A stretch of DNA of 64,000 nucleotides from Sansalvadorimonas sp965243775 (GCA_965243775.1 CBDEWF010000128.1:54913-118912); one strand, 5' to 3'. Positions 40,417 through 49,648 are shown, counted from the first letter of the stretch. Made by a program: numbers and translations. The notes: generated by a model from the sequence alone, not told the origin.

Positions 40417-42609
40417 CTATTTCTCATCTTCCTGGCGTGGAAGTCCATGGGCATCTTTCAGATATTGAAAGAATTCTTTAGGGCCTGGGATCAGGTCTGC
40501 AAGAACTTCATTCAGGTCATCCGGCCAGCTGGCAGGTTTAATAAACAGTGTCTCCCAGCTTAAAGGAAGCTCATGCCTTGGAGCTGTCTTACTTGCAAAG
40601 AGAGCAATTAAAATTCTGTCGCCCTCTGGGCAGATAGACTTTTTAACAGCTTTAAAGGCTGTCTGAAATGAGCTTCCCAGCCCATCAAAATCAGGCCTTT
40701 TTTGAGCAAGAAAATGCATATTACTTTCATGAAGGTGCTCATTCATCTTGCTGATAAAAACCTGGGAGTAGTGCTCCAGAAGGACATCTTGCATTCTTGT
40801 CTCCCAGGCTGATTTTAGTTCTGCAGAAACACCTCTCAGATCCATGCTGGCTTTTAAGACAACCATGGCCTTGTAATCCAGTAATTTAATACCCTGTTGA
40901 AATAATTGCTCATCTGCCAGGCTGATTTCCAATGCCTGATGAAAAGGGTAAACATGCTGATTTAACTCTTTTATCGTATATTGGGCTCTGCGCTCTCCCC
41001 GTATTGTTTCTCCTCTCTCAAGATAATCAGGAGGTGGAGGATAATGAGTCATGCTCTTTCTCGGGGGGCGTGACTGGTTATGAGGAACATCAGCATCTGG
41101 GTCTTCACGCTTATCGTCAAACTGGCGAACTTCATGGGCGTAGCGTTGAGACTTTCGGGGAAGAAAGCTCTTTAGCGTTTTCCTATAGAGATGATTTTCA
41201 GCGATCGACTTCAGCTTTTCCCCATCCACCAATCCTTGTTTGACATAAGATAGCTCCGACCAGCGTTTCCTGCGCGCTTCCTTATTTAATTGCACTCCAG
41301 CCTGACCATATTCCTCTGCCAGTAGAGTATCAATATTCAGCATGAATTCAGCATCTCTATACTTTTGCTTATCCAGCTCCCTGGCTTTCCGGGTTTGATC
41401 CTTTAGCCACTGCTTGTTGTATCTCCTGCCTTCAGACTCACCTTGCTCTGCTCTGGTAAGGACATCACCAAGTAGCTGAAGGTAGCGGTGGGAGAGATGG
41501 CTGATCAAATCAGGGCGTTCAGATGATAAAGAAATATCAGGGCTGACAGCTGGATCAGCTGTATTTATATCTTCAGCACCTTTGGAAAAACCTGGAAAAT
41601 GAATGTTTGAATCAAGCTTTTTTCTCAACTGTTTTTCCAATAGTTTAATGACAATATTTGGCTTTTCATCATCACTGGATAACCAGGCATCCCAGCTGGT
41701 GAGCGTGGCAATCTCACTATGAGGAAAAGCCTGAATATGCTCCCAGAGAGAGAATGTCATCCCACGTTTGTTATTTTTAACAACTTCATTTATTAACTCA
41801 GGCCCATAGGCTATGAGAAGAGTTTTGCTGAGCAGTTTGTCTATAGAAGCAACTCGCAAAGTATCATTATTGTTACGCACCAAGCAGCTTCGGTAGATTA
41901 AGAGTGTTTGTACTGCTCGAAAAGGTGGCTTCAGCGTTTGAACAAAAGCCCATAAATATTCATAGGGCTTTCTGTCATTTTGGTATTTTGCTAACTCTGC
42001 AGCACCATTAAAAGGAGCAATAAAGTTTTTGATGGCTTCCATCAGATCTATTGGGTTACAAAAATTTGAAATCTGTATAATTAATACTTCTGCTGTTTTC
42101 TTTACATGGTTGACTAAAGGCACAAAATTTAGCCAGTCAACCAGCTCTTCTCTTAGCTCCCTGGTATTTATGGCTGGTAGGCCTGCTTGTGACAGGTAGT
42201 CAGCTTTTAAACGCAGAGTTTCCCAGGCCTGTTCACGACTTTGAGGTTTTTTTTTATCTGCTGAGCGAGGTTTTGTCTGTGGAAAATCTGTTGGATATCG
42301 TTTCTTAAGTTCTTCTGCATTTTCTTGCTTTTTTTCGGTTGGAGGTAGTTCCGGTTCAAATACAGCGTCACTTAGCAGGGTGAGTTTTCTCTTGGACAAG
42401 TGGAGCGGATCACCGAGAGATTCTACAGCAGGAATTTCGGAAGATGAAAGTGGCTCAATACGAAATTTACTTATAGCTTGCTGATCATAAGCCGGCTGCC
42501 AGGGTAACAGTTGTTTAACAACATTTTGCCTGATAATACCCTTGGGCTCTTCTTCAGATGAACCAGGCTGTGTTATCTTGGACTGGTTTCTGTTTATTCT
42601 TGGTTCCAT
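40417..42609 (-). CDS. Large orphan protein, cytoplasmic or effector-like
   Basis: A 730-aa protein I do not recognise. No signal peptide or membrane segment is seen. The first 130 residues are low complexity (Pro, Lys, Ser, Glu rich, for example KPRSADKKKPQSREQ). The rest is helical-looking with a basic stretch (KSFLPRKSQRYAHEVRQFDD) and a Pro-rich patch (HYPPPPDYLERGE) near residue 535. A disordered N-terminus followed by a helical body is common in secreted effectors, but there is no direct evidence. It is divergent from the RING-finger gene. Confidence 0.7.
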   Translation of the reverse strand: MEPRINRNQSKITQPGSSEEEPKGIIRQNVVKQLLPWQPAYDQQAISKFRIEPLSSSEIPAVESLGDPLHLSKRKLTLLSDAVFEPELPPTEKKQENAEELKKRYPTDFPQTKPRSADKKKPQSREQAWETLRLKADYLSQAGLPAINTRELREELVDWLNFVPLVNHVKKTAEVLIIQISNFCNPIDLMEAIKNFIAPFNGAAELAKYQNDRKPYEYLWAFVQTLKPPFRAVQTLLIYRSCLVRNNNDTLRVASIDKLLSKTLLIAYGPELINEVVKNNKRGMTFSLWEHIQAFPHSEIATLTSWDAWLSSDDEKPNIVIKLLEKQLRKKLDSNIHFPGFSKGAEDINTADPAVSPDISLSSERPDLISHLSHRYLQLLGDVLTRAEQGESEGRRYNKQWLKDQTRKARELDKQKYRDAEFMLNIDTLLAEEYGQAGVQLNKEARRKRWSELSYVKQGLVDGEKLKSIAENHLYRKTLKSFLPRKSQRYAHEVRQFDDKREDPDADVPHNQSRPPRKSMTHYPPPPDYLERGETIRGERRAQYTIKELNQHVYPFHQALEISLADEQLFQQGIKLLDYKAMVVLKASMDLRGVSAELKSAWETRMQDVLLEHYSQVFISKMNEHLHESNMHFLAQKRPDFDGLGSSFQTAFKAVKKSICPEGDRILIALFASKTAPRHELPLSWETLFIKPASWPDDLNEVLADLIPGPKEFFQYLKDAHGLPRQEDEK

Positions 42610-42930
42610 ATCTATCCTGAAGTGGCTCTGTCAACAATGTTCCTTCTAATAGGATCAGTTAATTATGGAAAAATTCCACAATATTTTGGATGGTAGATTG
42701 TTCTTCTCTGTGATGACTATTCCTGTATTTCGATTGAATAGAATACTCCTGCTTGAGTAATACTTCTGCGAAAAAGAAATATTTGTTAGATACTCTGGCT
42801 TCACTGTTATTTGATGGTGAAGATTATTGTGTTGGTATAGCTGATCTCATTTTAATAACAGGCAGTTTTGGTTTGAGTCATGAGCGGAAAATGTTTCCCT
42901 GTTATATGGTACATAGGAGTTATCTGATAT
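42610..42930. other. Divergent A+T-rich gap between the 730-aa orphan and the RING gene
   Basis: The 320-bp gap probably holds promoters for both genes. GGCTCTGTCAACAATGTT at 42624-42641 resembles one end of the MITE at 18506-18651, but no matching opposite end is visible here, so it may be a decayed solo end. An AGGAG lies 12 bases before the RING gene ATG. Nothing else is recognised. Confidence 0.4.
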
Positions 42931-43515
42931 ATGCAACCTGTTAAAGAAATCAAAAGAGATCAAAATGTATTTCAATCTGGTGCAAGTGATGAAGATAGAG
43001 AATCTGTTACCGGGAAAACTACTACCAGAACGGTGGAGAAAAAAGAACAAGTAAAGCCAGCCATTACAACAGATCACCCTGACTATGATAAGTTTTTTTG
43101 CAATCGTTGCAAACTTCCAATGGCCAAACCCCAGCAGGCTAGTTGTGGTCATTTATACCATAAGCGATGCGTTGAAGAATTAATGAATAAAAAGTGCTCA
43201 GTTGAAGATTGTGATGAAGACCGAATTACATATTGTAATTCTGATAAAAGAAGAGCCAAGGCATTTGAGGAGTATGACTGGTCTGAATATGAGGTGCCTG
43301 ACTCTGAGAAACCAGACCGGGATAAGTCTGTTCAAACTCAAGAGGCTTCAGGACAGGTGGTAATGAAAGCAGGTGTTGATGATGAAAATGAAAATGAACA
43401 ACGGTTCCAGGAATACCTGGTAAAGGAAGCAGGAAAAGAACGGTTCCATTTGGTAGTACTTCAGTACATCCTGCATGGCTTGCTATACGGGCATTATGGA
43501 AAAAATACCTGGTAA
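42931..43515 (+). CDS. RING-finger-like protein, N-terminal half of a split gene
   Basis: A 194-aa frame with a zinc-finger of RING-H2 type at about residues 57-92: FCNRCKLPMA, then ASCGHLYHKRCVEELMNKKC and SVEDC. The spacing C-x2-C-x11-C-x-H-x2-H-x2-C-x7-C-x4-C is close to eukaryotic RING fingers of E3 ubiquitin ligases, except that the last pair is wider than the usual C-x2-C. The remainder is acidic and low complexity, with RDKSVQTQE. The last part (from ERFHLVVLQY) is encoded by a 92-bp insertion; without it the frame would continue into 43548-44720, giving a 565-aa protein. Ligase activity is unproven. Confidence 0.7.
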   Translation: MQPVKEIKRDQNVFQSGASDEDRESVTGKTTTRTVEKKEQVKPAITTDHPDYDKFFCNRCKLPMAKPQQASCGHLYHKRCVEELMNKKCSVEDCDEDRITYCNSDKRRAKAFEEYDWSEYEVPDSEKPDRDKSVQTQEASGQVVMKAGVDDENENEQRFQEYLVKEAGKERFHLVVLQYILHGLLYGHYGKNTW

Positions 43516-43533
43516 AGGAAGCAGGAAAAGAAC
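43412..43533. repeat. 30-bp direct repeats bracketing MITE-like DNA in the RING gene
   Basis: The same 30-bp sequence beginning AATACCTGGTAAAGG occurs at 43412-43441 and 43504-43533, an offset of 92 bp, which is not a multiple of three. Between them, 43448-43501 matches the interior of the MITE at 18506-18651 at 43 of 54 aligned positions by eye. The insertion breaks the reading frame. Confidence 0.8.
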
Positions 43534-43547
43534 TATTTAAAGTAAAG

Positions 43548-44720
43548 TTGGCTGAGATGGTTTTATCTCCTGATGAACCGGCTGAGTGTCAGGTGAAATC
43601 TATTACTCCGGCCAGTATTAATAAATTAAATCAAAATTTAAATCTAGAGGTGATGGAATCACTGCATGACAGCCTTCTTCTGGAACAGCGCAGTGGGTTG
43701 GTAGCGAATGATCCTAAATTTTTTTCAAGCATTCGTAGCGGAGGAATGAAATCTATTTGGTCAAGGACTTGCGATCGGGGATCGTTGCCGGGAAAAGAGT
43801 TTCAGGTTTCTGTAGATGATGATATTCCAAAAATAAAGAGTTATCTGGCTGAGACTACCGGACAGCTAGCTCCAGGTTCTTCTTTACTGATAGGGTTCGA
43901 CTCTCCTGCATCTCTGTATCCTGTCTGTTTGACGCGCTTGCCTGAAAATGCCAATCCGTCAGGCAGGCTTTGCCTGGTCTCATGCATAGATAATCCTGCT
44001 GTAAAAACTGTTTGCCTGTTTTACCCGCAGTCAAGTGACCGTGAAGATGAAGGGAACTTGATTGATCTTCTTGTCTGGTTTGCTCTTTATCACGGTTCTG
44101 ATGGTGTACTTATAGCGAAGTTAAAAAAGGGTGCTGTAGGATCAGAGTGGGTTAGTCCAAGAGGCTTTAAACCCGGAAAAGTAAGTAGTGAACTGTTTCC
44201 TCTCTGGAACTATACAGAGTCCCAATTTTTAGTTGATGGGCAGGTTGCGTATGGGCGTATGCTGGGGATGAAGCCTGCGGTTCCACTCCCTGAGTATTCT
44301 GCTCGAATTCTGCAATTAATAACGAGTGGTGATAAGAGCTTGCATGTCATCAGTAAAAAATCTTTCAACTTTTCAGAGGAAGTAAACAGTATGTTTACGA
44401 TTCGTGTTGATAAACCAACAGTTAGCAGATTCTTATTGGAATCTTATCGGGAGAAATTAGAAGGTGAGATTAACAATTTAGAGGTTGCTAATGATAGTTG
44501 CGCGATTGTTTCATTTCGTTTTAATGAAGGTGATAATAAACAACGTTATGCATTGACTTATAATAATGGTACTTACAGTTTGATTAATGTAGACAAACCA
44601 TACCAACTTTCGTTCTCAACGCAAGATAAAAGCATGATATTGAAATATCTGATGTTTGCTTTAAGGGGGAATAGTGCCCTTGATATAGAGTGGGAAAGCG
44701 TGAAAATTAAAGGGAATTAA
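43548..44720 (+). CDS. Orphan protein, probably the C-terminal part of the RING-finger protein
   Basis: A 390-aa frame, unrecognised. The start given is a TTG in a region that, before the 92-bp insertion, would have been read through from the RING gene (YLVKEAGKE joined to LFKVKLAEM); an ATG follows at 43557. No signal peptide or membrane segment is seen. It contains SSLLIGFDSPASLYPVCLTR and VWFALYHGSDGVLIAKLKKG, suggesting a folded alpha/beta domain, and ends in a domain rich in beta strands. Whether it is still translated alone is unclear because no good ribosome site is visible. Confidence 0.6.
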   Translation: MAEMVLSPDEPAECQVKSITPASINKLNQNLNLEVMESLHDSLLLEQRSGLVANDPKFFSSIRSGGMKSIWSRTCDRGSLPGKEFQVSVDDDIPKIKSYLAETTGQLAPGSSLLIGFDSPASLYPVCLTRLPENANPSGRLCLVSCIDNPAVKTVCLFYPQSSDREDEGNLIDLLVWFALYHGSDGVLIAKLKKGAVGSEWVSPRGFKPGKVSSELFPLWNYTESQFLVDGQVAYGRMLGMKPAVPLPEYSARILQLITSGDKSLHVISKKSFNFSEEVNSMFTIRVDKPTVSRFLLESYREKLEGEINNLEVANDSCAIVSFRFNEGDNKQRYALTYNNGTYSLINVDKPYQLSFSTQDKSMILKYLMFALRGNSALDIEWESVKIKGN

Positions 44721-44882
44721 ATTGCCAGCAATTTTATCTAACTTGTTCTCCTGAAATTTATTTTAGTTGTACCTGTCGTAGTGAAGTAAAATTTGTCAGC
44801 AGTTCTTTCTTTTTTGTTATTTGATAATAGTTCCATTCGTGCTTTTATTCCTTGGTTTTATATTTTGCAGCAGGTTCTATCG

Positions 44883-46880
44883 ATGCAGTCACCAAATTTA
44901 TCAGTGGTAATAATTTCCCATACACCTGATCCAGATGTTAGGGAAAGATCGCCAGATACTTCTACTGAAAGGCAAATGCCGGTAGGCCAGAGACGTTCTC
45001 GTTCGCCCATTCTTCATTCCAGACAAGTTGAAAAGATAAATAAGCAAGAAGTGGCTCGACATATCGAGGAAATATATTCAAATTGCGAGACTGCTTTTAG
45101 GGATAGAGTTTTTTCAAGAGTTAATGATGAAATTGGTCGGCTTAATTATGGTTTGGAGAGGATTAGTGAGGCAGAAAAAAAGTATCAACTCAATCAGGAT
45201 TTGAAAGATAAGTTAATAAAGATGGTCAGGATTAAAAGAGTTTTACCATTTATAAATAAATATTACTTGAATGAAAATGGTGTGGTTAGATTCGAATATG
45301 TATGCCACCCAAATTCCTGGAAAGTCTATCTCCAGTCTCGTTATGAGGATTCTGATTTTGATGATTACCATAAAGCAATTCAATTTGTTGAATACTATTT
45401 GTTGAGTGATTTCTGGCACAGTGAACATGATGCTTATCAGCGTCGTGACCGATATCTACTAGCTTACCATTTTCTAATTTGGGCAGTGAGTAGCAGAAAA
45501 TTAAGTAAAGACGACAGTTTTCAATGCGTGAGAAATATTATCTCTACCTGTCAGAAGCTTAATGAATTTAACTTAACCTCTATTGGTAAAGAAGATGTGG
45601 TTAGTATTGTAGATATCAATAAGTTACAAGATCAAATATGTAATGAAAAAAATATAAGTGATGCTTTTCCATACCTTCATACACAATACCTATGTGTGGT
45701 TTCAAATGATTATGATTTCGGGGAACTATTAAAGCTTGCCTGCGCTTCAGCTGTTTTTTATAACAAGTGGGTTAAGAGTAGGACTCTAATTCAAGGAGTG
45801 GAAATTTATAAAAAGCACAGTGAAATAATTTATTATTCATCTCTTTTACTTGTTTTTGGTTTAAGGAATATCAGAAGCAGAATAGGGAAAGGTGGCGAAA
45901 TGTCTTATCTATTGAAAGAATTAGAATATTTGCCCGCTGTTATTTTCAAAAATCCTTATTGCAAACCTGTCCAGGAATTGGTTTATGATTTATTAACTGT
46001 AAAAGATGCAGTCAGCCATGAAGATTGGTTTAGCATTTATAAACAGTTTAAGGGGCAGTGTGGTGTTCTACTAAATTGGAATTGGCTCTATGCGGCTGGA
46101 GCGTTGGGTAAAGGCGACTATGAGAGAGCATTTGGTCACATTGATTCCAGCCATGCAGACGCGACTGCACGTGCTGAGAGTGATGAGTGCTGTATAGTCG
46201 AACTGTTGTTTGCTAAATATTTAGCCAGACAGGGTAAAGAAGGGCAGGCTCTGCAAGTACTAAGGGGTATTAATATTCCTTCCCAATCTATTCTTCGTAT
46301 TCAGGAGGCTGATATTTTGCGTGCTGCTGGAGATAAAGAGTCTGCTGTTAAAATTTTAAAGGAAGAGCTCAGCTTGGCTAATGAGTTAGATAAAGGCATG
46401 TATGAATATATGATAAAAGAAATCAAATCTGATACTTTTGAGCCTTACATACCCGAGCAAGAGACTGTTACTCCGGAAAGCATGACTCAATACCATGCCG
46501 CTGTTGTGAAAAAAACAGGTGGCTATGATAAGTCTACTCAAACGGATGCAGGTGTTTTAGAAATGCTGGGTCTGCAGATGTCGGATAAAAACAGTAGTAA
46601 GAGTGATTATAGTAAAGCTATGATGGAGTTAGAGGGTGTTGCTGAAGATTTGAGGCAAGAGCTTAACTTAATTCGGCAATGTCTTGTTACAGAGAGAAAG
46701 TTGAATGTTGAATTACTTCAGGGAAAAGGTGATTTCGAGCATCAGTGTCAGATTAAAATAAATCAAGCTGAACAGTCACTCAAGGAAATATCAAAAGAAA
46801 GGGATGAAATGGTTAAGGAGCTAAAGGATCATGTTATAAGATCAGGGAAAAAAGAAGATGGGCTCTTAAAAACAAATTAA
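44883..46880 (+). CDS. TPR-like protein with C-terminal coiled coil, probably cut short
   Basis: A 665-aa protein of unknown function. I start it at MQSPNLSVVIISHTPDPDVR; the frame is open 30 codons earlier. Residues 1-60 are Ser/Arg/Pro-rich, the middle is helical with repeat-like pairs (GNLLxNWNWLYAAGALGKGDYERAF-type and AKYLARQGKEGQALQVLRGI), suggesting TPR-like repeats, and from about 590 a coiled coil begins (MELEGVAEDLRQELNLIRQC). KSTQTD near residue 560 echoes KSVQTQ in the RING protein. Dropping one A from the run at 46868-46872 would extend the coiled coil to a stop at 46924-46926, so the present end is probably a slip mutation. Confidence 0.7.
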   Translation: MQSPNLSVVIISHTPDPDVRERSPDTSTERQMPVGQRRSRSPILHSRQVEKINKQEVARHIEEIYSNCETAFRDRVFSRVNDEIGRLNYGLERISEAEKKYQLNQDLKDKLIKMVRIKRVLPFINKYYLNENGVVRFEYVCHPNSWKVYLQSRYEDSDFDDYHKAIQFVEYYLLSDFWHSEHDAYQRRDRYLLAYHFLIWAVSSRKLSKDDSFQCVRNIISTCQKLNEFNLTSIGKEDVVSIVDINKLQDQICNEKNISDAFPYLHTQYLCVVSNDYDFGELLKLACASAVFYNKWVKSRTLIQGVEIYKKHSEIIYYSSLLLVFGLRNIRSRIGKGGEMSYLLKELEYLPAVIFKNPYCKPVQELVYDLLTVKDAVSHEDWFSIYKQFKGQCGVLLNWNWLYAAGALGKGDYERAFGHIDSSHADATARAESDECCIVELLFAKYLARQGKEGQALQVLRGINIPSQSILRIQEADILRAAGDKESAVKILKEELSLANELDKGMYEYMIKEIKSDTFEPYIPEQETVTPESMTQYHAAVVKKTGGYDKSTQTDAGVLEMLGLQMSDKNSSKSDYSKAMMELEGVAEDLRQELNLIRQCLVTERKLNVELLQGKGDFEHQCQIKINQAEQSLKEISKERDEMVKELKDHVIRSGKKEDGLLKTN

Positions 46881-47201
46881 AGAACTGAAAAGTAAAGTTG
46901 ATAGGTTGGGCAGGAAGGCTATATAAGGTGGCTGTCTCTATTGATGTAGAAAAGCCATTGAATATGTGAGATTCCAGTTACAAATTAAAGTACGACACAA
47001 AAGCATATCAACTCTTCTGGGTTGATGGAAAAGCTGTCCTTGTTGCATAGGTTGTGATATTTATCGATGGCACAAGGATGAAACAATTGATCTATCTCAG
47101 TAAGTTTAACTCTTATACGTGTGTCCTTATACTACTCAAAAAGATAGAATTTCCTTTAATTATTATAAGAGTGCATGAAAGACATATAACAGGAGTTCAG
47201 T
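46881..47201 (+). other. A+T-rich gap before the YbjQ genes
   Basis: About 320 bp. The first 46 bases continue the coiled coil of the preceding gene in another frame. After that I see only short open stretches with stops and no convincing gene or RNA. An AGGAG ribosome site for the next gene is at 47191-47195. Confidence 0.4.
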
Positions 47202-47516
47202 GTGCTGATCAGTAATATTGAAGTGATACCCGGTAAAAAAATTGCCCAGCATCTTGGCATGGTGCAGGGTAATACAGTGCGTGCCAAGCATGCTGGTAAG
47301 GATATTATGGCCGGCCTGAAGAATATTGTTGGTGGTGAACTGAAAGGCTATACAGAGCTGCTGACAGAAGCGCGGGAAGAAGCCGTTGAGCGCATGGTGA
47401 AGCAGGCTGAGGCTATCGGGGCCAATGCTGTTATTAATGTTCGCTTTTCAACCTCGTCCATCACTGCTGGTGCCGCAGAGCTGTTCGCTTATGGTACAGC
47501 CGTTGTTCTGGAGTAA
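47202..47516 (+). CDS. YbjQ/UPF0145 family protein
   Basis: A 104-aa protein of the UPF0145 (YbjQ) family, small decameric-type proteins of unclear function once proposed to bind metal. Typical segments are EVIPGKKIAQHLGMVQGNTV, GGELKGYTELLTEAREEAVE and EAIGANAVINVRFSTSSI. The start is GTG with AGGAG upstream. It is followed 3 bp later by a second member with a membrane anchor, and then an M48 protease, a likely three-gene operon. Confidence 0.88.
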   Translation: MLISNIEVIPGKKIAQHLGMVQGNTVRAKHAGKDIMAGLKNIVGGELKGYTELLTEAREEAVERMVKQAEAIGANAVINVRFSTSSITAGAAELFAYGTAVVLE

Positions 47517-47519
47517 GCC

Positions 47520-47972
47520 GTGCTGGATATCATCGTATTTCTTTCGCTGCTGACCCTGGGCTATGTCTTTGGCAGGATAGCGGAGAAAAGGCATTTCAAA
47601 TCGATTATTGAGCGGGAAGAAAAGCTGCGGGAGCTGCTGACATTCAGTGAGCGTCTGCCATCTCCGGGGTTCTCCGCAGCCAGAAGTGAGCTGGTTGGCG
47701 GGAATGTGGTCATTTCCATAGATTACTTCAAGCGTATTGCTGCTGGGTTGAGAAGTATTCTTGGTGGCCGGGTAACTGCTTATGAAACCCTGATAGAGCG
47801 TGCCCGTCGGGAAGCCATTTTAAGGATGAAAGAACAGGCAGCAAAAATAGGCGCTTCCCAGATAATCAATGTCAAACTGGAAACTGCATCGATTACCAAG
47901 GGCAACAAGGATCAGACCGGCTGCGTAGAAGTTTATGCCTATGGCACGGCGTTGATTCCGGAGCAGACTTAA
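47520..47972 (+). CDS. Membrane-anchored YbjQ/UPF0145 family protein
   Basis: A 150-aa protein: an N-terminal membrane helix (IIVFLSLLTLGYVFGRIA), a charged linker, then a YbjQ domain (GGRVTAYETLIERARREAIL and KIGASQIINVKLETASI). It resembles its upstream neighbour over the domain, so the pair probably arose by duplication. The start is GTG. The stop directly abuts the ATG of the M48 protease gene, which suggests that it works with that protease at the inner membrane. Confidence 0.85.
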   Translation: MLDIIVFLSLLTLGYVFGRIAEKRHFKSIIEREEKLRELLTFSERLPSPGFSAARSELVGGNVVISIDYFKRIAAGLRSILGGRVTAYETLIERARREAILRMKEQAAKIGASQIINVKLETASITKGNKDQTGCVEVYAYGTALIPEQT

Positions 47973-48839
47973 ATGGGTTATTCCAACCCTAAGATTCCAG
48001 AGGGTATTAACGTTACCGACGAACACCCTCTGAAAGATTTTTTCCTGATGCTGGCCGGTATCGGTCTTGCTGTTATTGCGCTTATTATCCTGTTGGCATT
48101 TCTGGCGGAATACCTGGTGCGGTTTATTCCCTTTGAAGTTGAGCAGCATCTGGCGAAACAGCTGAAATCTGAGTTCTCTGTTGAACAGTCTGCGTCAGAG
48201 CAGCATCAGTACTATCTGCAGGAGCTGGCAGACAGGCTCGCTGTGGCCCAGCAGCTTCCGGAGAATATGTCTGTCACTGTCCATTATCTCGAAGGTGAGG
48301 AGGTTAATGCTTTTGCCACTCTGGGTGGACATATATTTGTTTTCCAGGGATTGCTGGACAGAATGAACAGTGAAAACGCTTTGTCCATGGTTCTGGCCCA
48401 TGAAATCGCCCATATTAAACACCGGGATCCGATTGTGGCGGCAGGGCGTGGTATTGCTGTCAGTGTTGCTTTGCTCTGTCTGGTTGGCGCTGGCGACAGT
48501 GCTGTTGCTGATACTATTGTCGGCCAGATAGGCCTGCTGACAACCCTGGCATTCAGCCGGGATATGGAGCAGGAAGCCGATGATGAGGCTTTGCAGACTC
48601 TGGCACGTTTCTATGGTCACACGGTAGGGGCTGATGCCACTTTCTCCCTGTTTCAGCAAGAGCAAAAAGGAGTTACCCCTCCTGCACTGTTCAGGACCCA
48701 CCCACTTAACCAGGAACGGATCAGCAAGGTTGCAGCTTTTCAGAAACGGAGCCTTTCTGGCCCTGAATCAGAACTGACTCCTCTTCCAGAGTGGTTAACA
48801 GAAGCCCGTGACTCATCGAAGAACTTGATTAACCCTTGA
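47973..48839 (+). CDS. M48-family membrane zinc metalloprotease
   Basis: A 288-aa protein with one N-terminal membrane helix (LMLAGIGLAVIALIILLAFL) and a peptidase M48 domain. The zinc site is HEIAHIKH near residue 142, with the third ligand Glu in SRDMEQEADDEAL near 200; FATLGGHIFVFQGLL precedes it, and RTHPLNQERI near the end is typical. Related proteases degrade misfolded envelope proteins (HtpX, BepA/LoiP types). Linkage to the two YbjQ proteins suggests a joint role. Confidence 0.88.
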   Translation: MGYSNPKIPEGINVTDEHPLKDFFLMLAGIGLAVIALIILLAFLAEYLVRFIPFEVEQHLAKQLKSEFSVEQSASEQHQYYLQELADRLAVAQQLPENMSVTVHYLEGEEVNAFATLGGHIFVFQGLLDRMNSENALSMVLAHEIAHIKHRDPIVAAGRGIAVSVALLCLVGAGDSAVADTIVGQIGLLTTLAFSRDMEQEADDEALQTLARFYGHTVGADATFSLFQQEQKGVTPPALFRTHPLNQERISKVAAFQKRSLSGPESELTPLPEWLTEARDSSKNLINP

Positions 48840-48862
48840 TGACTTGATGAAAGGTGTTTGGG

Positions 48863-49648
48863 CTATTTGAATGCCTCCATCATGGCCATGGTGATGGCGC
48901 TGTTGAGAGCCTGGATTGAAGGGTTATCGAAGTATTCCACATACTTCTCGAATTGGCTGTCAGACATAAACCGGTATGTATACAGAAGCTGTCTGACCAC
49001 CAGGTTCTCGTATTCCGGTCTCAGGGTGTCCATCTCTGAGCGAATACTGGATTCCACCTCATAGGGCAGCTGGTCTGCATTATTAAGTATCAGGCGGGCA
49101 TTGTTGAGGGCGGCGAATGTAATCAGGTTTATGGTGAGATCCACAGCTCCGGTTTTTTCTGCCAGCTGATAGGCCAGCTGAATACGTTCCTGCCGTGGAG
49201 GACGCTCCTGCAACTGTACGCCGACATATTGTTCCAGCTCATCCACTTTGGCGGGATCATAGGCCTTGTTTTCCAGTTTTACCGCTTTTTGCCACACAGG
49301 CTCCTGCACCAGAGGGAGAATATCTTCCAGAATATTTTTATCCAGTTCCTGCTCCAGAATCTGCAAGGCCCGCTGTTTCAGGCGCTGAAGGTTATAGCGG
49401 TTCTGCAGGTTGCTGAACAGTTCGCTGGCCCTGCTTTCAGTCAGCTGGCCAGGGGGCAGACTGGCCCTGCCCATTTCCAGCCCGGAATCAGTAAAGGTTT
49501 TTCCCAGGTACAGAAACTGCTGCTCCAGCCCTGTGTGGTTGTAAATATCTGAAAGAAGGCCGACTTTGCTGGAATGGGTTTCTGCATAAGCGGCAAAGGT
49601 TGATAGCAGTACAGTGGCGGCAGCAAATTTGAGCAGTATTTTTGTCAT
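48863..49648 (-). CDS. Exported protein of unknown function
   Basis: A 261-aa protein with a signal peptide (ILLKFAAATVLLSTFAAYAE, cleavage after AYA) and an all-helical, Leu/Gln/Glu-rich body. The C-terminal YTYRFMSDSQFEKYVEYFDN segment loosely recalls DUF2059-type periplasmic proteins, but I am not confident. It converges on the M48 gene, and a YdcF-family gene lies upstream on the same strand. Confidence 0.7.
   Translation of the reverse strand: MTKILLKFAAATVLLSTFAAYAETHSSKVGLLSDIYNHTGLEQQFLYLGKTFTDSGLEMGRASLPPGQLTESRASELFSNLQNRYNLQRLKQRALQILEQELDKNILEDILPLVQEPVWQKAVKLENKAYDPAKVDELEQYVGVQLQERPPRQERIQLAYQLAEKTGAVDLTINLITFAALNNARLILNNADQLPYEVESSIRSEMDTLRPEYENLVVRQLLYTYRFMSDSQFEKYVEYFDNPSIQALNSAITMAMMEAFK

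Noticed and set aside
46971..47200. Possible transposase remnant (YQLFWVDGKAVLV) before the YbjQ genes
   Set aside because: The open stretch is short, has a stop, and matches no transposase motif that I can name.
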